Shown here piece by piece: positions 61,378 through 64,000 of a DNA stretch of 64,000 nucleotides. The notes under the pieces were generated by a model. It saw nothing but the letters and a program-made list of their open reading frames with translations. It did no database searches and had not been told where the DNA came from. The translations under genes and the position numbers were made by a program. Each line of letters starts with the position of its first letter. Positions within the stretch are counted from its first letter, which is position 1. This stretch comes from Diphasiastrum complanatum. Lineage: Eukaryota; Streptophyta; Lycopodiopsida; Lycopodiales; Lycopodiaceae. Where the stretch lies: contig MU832621.1 in NCBI GenBank assembly GCA_029204225.1, positions 1 to 64,000 on the forward strand, given 5' to 3'.

Positions 61378-63226
61378 TCAACTATCTATGATCTCTAAAT
61401 CCGTTTCTCTCGTTGGAAGTAGCTTGGGTGGAGAACACTCGGCCACTGCAACTGGATATGAATTTTTCATCACAAGCTTTATGGTCTCCTGTCTGAAGTG
61501 CATTATCTCCATTGGGGAGACCTTCGGGCATTTAAACTGAAAAAAAAAACATAAACACAGTTAAATGTAATCAATTAAAAATTAGTTAATAGGAGTTTGT
61601 ATATGAAAAAACAGAAAAATACATATAAAAGTAATTAATCGAATATTACATCTTTCAGATTTGGAAGTCCATCTTGTAATGCAAGCCAATTAAACAAGTG
61701 TTTGGCATTGTATACGGTATACCAGACATAGCTGACTGAATCAACCGCTGGGAGGACTGTAGAATCCAAATTTGAACATTATGAGATATCGGATCAAGGC
61801 GCAGGATGTAAGAATAAAATCTACAACGGAAACAAACGTGCGTCGAACCGATATCAAATTTTTTTGATTGAATATCGGATCAGCGCGCATGTTGGAATAT
61901 AAGCCAATCAATAACTACAAGGTCTCATTAAACCGATATTGAAAAATTTATAACCTGCATCAACCATTTTCAACTTTGAGTATGCTTTTGCATTTGGTAC
62001 TGAAAAGAGTTCCAGTATTTTTTGTATATGGGTCCTGACAATTGTGTGTGTGTGTGTGTGTATGTAATAGAATTCATCTTCAAACAAAACTGGATTACAC
62101 ACACCCTCATCATTGACGTACAGGGAAAACACATATAAGCTCCAATGATTACTGAAATCAGAAAACAAGAAATTTATGAGAATCAATGTGAAATGAAAAT
62201 TCATATGAAAAATTCAATAAAATAAAATCTGACAAATAGACACTTACTTTGTTATGTATGGTAGCATGAAAATTGGAGTCCCCAGTCTGACGTATTGGAA
62301 CATATCATCGTGCAAACTTTTGAAATCAGGGAAATCAAATGCTGCCATGAATTGAAGGGAAAACAATGCAACATCTATAAACAATAGGGTCTGGAAGAAC
62401 TCCATATAGTACTGAATTGCCCCACCTCCTACATTGTCCCCTGGCATTTTATCCCTACTTTCTAATTCACCAGTATCTAAACTAGAAAGGGGGAGACCAG
62501 CATTGGTCTTCGGCATCCTAAAACTGTATCGAGGACCTAAATCTTTAAGATACGTGTTTAACAATTGGTCGTATTGTACATATTGAGAACTATTTACAAA
62601 AGCAAGTGCAGGGGGTGACGGAAGTAACATTGATAAACCACAAAGAATTGTCATTCAAGATTGATTCTACCTTTACACTAACAAAATCATCTAAATCGCT
62701 TCCAACAACAAGAGGAGGGGAACTAATATTTGTTTAGGAGAAGGAGGAGATTTAGGAGGTGGAGATTGGTTAGGAGAGGAAGATTTAGCAGGAGAAGTTA
62801 AAGATGGAGTGGAAAGAGAAGAAAGAGACTTAGGAGGAGAATCAGGAGGAGAATGCCTAGAAGAAAGAATAATATTCAGAGGAGATGGCTTGGAAAAATC
62901 CCTTGCTTTAGATGGAGGGTCGAGAAACCTCCTCTTCTTTGAAACACTCTCGCTCTGTATATGAATAACAAGCCGAGTTGGTTGAGATTGCTTTCGGTTT
63001 CTTCTCTCTGAATCTTGTTTTGGAGGAGAGGAGGGAACAGGTCTAAAGTATTCAGTAAACTTGTCATATGTATCCCGAAGCTTGAACACAATGTTGAAAT
63101 CCTTGGACATGATGGTCACCCTCTTGGCATGGACCGCTGCAACAACAGTATCAGAAAAAAATTTCACCTAGAAATCCTCATATGTTGTGTGCATCACCTC
63201 AATTGCCGTTACCATCCATCTCACAT
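61378..63226 (-). pseudogene. histone H3/CENH3-like domain plus Pro-rich linker plus Ulp1/C48-like peptidase, copy 2
   Basis: Minus-strand exons in order. Exon 63226-62691 opens after a TTTTTTTGTGCAG acceptor. Its start (VRWMVTAIEVMHTTYEDF, a TAG, VKFFSDTVVAAVHAKRVTIM, SKDFN) aligns without gaps to the last ~50 residues of the CENH3/H3 fold. A KKRR basic patch and a Ser/Pro-rich tail follow. Exon 62654-62248 has FFQTLLFIDVALFSLQFMAA and joins, by a codon split across the intron, to 62151 to give the LPYIT-NNHWSLYVFSLYVN block with the C48 catalytic His. Exon 61756-61650 matches copy 1, but the nucleophile Cys codon TGT is TAT (Tyr) and one base is missing. The last exon is 61536-61378. Frame breaks (TAG in the H3 part; shifts near 62690 and in CCCCC near 62615) make it a pseudogene. 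Confidence 0.62.
62043..62062. repeat. (GT)n microsatellite
   Basis: About ten GT dinucleotides in the intron or exon end after the HWSL exon. It gives an artificial His-Thr run on the minus strand. Confidence 0.95.
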
Positions 63227-64000
63227 CTGCACAAAAAAATTTCAGCATTGTCAATCAGTTTATATAGAGAAAATCAGAAATGATTGCAAACGTGGTGGTT
63301 TGCAAACGTGGTGGTTCGTATTACGATGATGATTACTGAGAGGCTTGTCAATCAAATCAATCTAAATATCCATCAGTCATCAAAATGATTATTTTATATC
63401 GAATTAACCAGAACTAATTTCAAATAAAGTATGGTCACATCTACAATTAGTCACACTTCTACCATTTAATGTTGAAATTGACAACTTTAAGCTTTAAATA
63501 TAAGACCTTTTTTATATCCAATAATTATAATTTTGGAAAATTCCAAAGGCCAGATTTTCACCCGATAGCTAATCAATGCGCATATAAAGAATTTGACAAC
63601 CATAGTATGTATTCTCGCGCGCTCATTCGATATTGGACGCAATATAAATGATCAGAGCTTGATTCGATAGATTCTGCATAACTTTGGCCAGTATGAAGAG
63701 TCTTCTGAATCAAGCTTTGATCATGCATATAGGATCCAATAGTTTAAAAAATTTTGATAATATTTTAGTCCTGGAATAGCGATTCGACATGCGCAGTCCA
63801 AATGCAGCAAATACATCGTCTGCCAGACGCGTTGATCCGATATCCCATACGCAGAAAAATCATACTGGAACGCATAATGAAAGACCTATAAAAATATTCT
63901 GAATGAACAATATCTCAAAAGAAAAATTTTCGTCTTTATAGTGATTAAATAGGACGAGAGATTGTAATAATTCTCCTCGTTCACGTTTTTCAATGATATC
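63227..64000. other. region upstream of the H3-like exon
   Basis: Probably intron of the minus-strand gene. No exon for the first half of an H3 fold was found up to the window end. It contains a perfect 16-bp tandem duplication (63284-63315, TTGCAAACGTGGTGGT) and a GATATCGGATCA-type motif shared with 61780-61880. Confidence 0.5.

Overview
This is a nuclear chromosome segment of a land plant. The evidence is one intact intron-containing host gene, THI4/THI1 (thiamine thiazole synthase with an N-terminal plastid-targeting region), surrounded by many broken Ty1/copia and Ty3/gypsy LTR retrotransposons. These elements use the usual plant primer-binding sites: initiator-Met type TGGTATCAGAGC and TGGCGCCGTTGCCGG type. 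The heavy nested-repeat load and a TPP riboswitch behind THI4 rather than THIC fit a large non-flowering plant genome (fern, lycophyte, bryophyte or gymnosperm), but no species can be named from this window.

Layout. 1-8165: minus-strand copia element A with both LTRs (the left one cut by the window edge), with a plus-strand copia fragment B nested in its gag. 8166-13600: remains of a minus-strand gypsy element (LTR 9502-9989), a copia LTR with leader and gag (10108-11700), and a gypsy gag behind a second PBS type. 13600-17629: mostly non-coding, with a (CT)56 microsatellite. 17630-25140: inverted copies of another copia LTR family, a gypsy integrase, a protease-less copia gag-pol remnant, and a Helitron/PIF1-type helicase remnant abutting a copia RNase H. 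25140-29964: AT-rich non-coding DNA, one unrecognised coding-like fragment and a GC-rich island. 29965-32800: the THI4 locus with its 3' control region. 32800-38392: non-coding DNA and a copia integrase remnant. 38393-39360: a convergent pair of gene remnants (Ulp1/C48-like peptidase and an unknown partner). 39400-50262: two pieces of one LTR family with LTRs in opposite orientations, interleaved with a palindromic satellite. 50263-58920: a decayed chromodomain gypsy element and copia elements E2 and E3. 59358-63226: a longer, inverted second copy of the peptidase/partner pair. There the peptidase gene carries an upstream exon that aligns without gaps to the C-terminal half of a histone H3/CENH3 fold.

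How parts work together. THI4 makes the thiazole half of thiamine. The 86-nt RNA behind its stop codon has the sequence and pairing of a TPP aptamer. It lies between an upstream AATAAA and a downstream 3' splice site, the layout expected for feedback by alternative splicing and 3'-end choice. A degenerate ~75-bp tandem repeat follows. The most unusual content is the two-gene cassette present twice in the same convergent arrangement and, in the longer copy, the H3-like/Pro-rich/Ulp1-like gene. Both copies carry damage, so a mobile element or transduplicated segment is the leading idea. All coordinates come from reading the sequence. No database search was possible.
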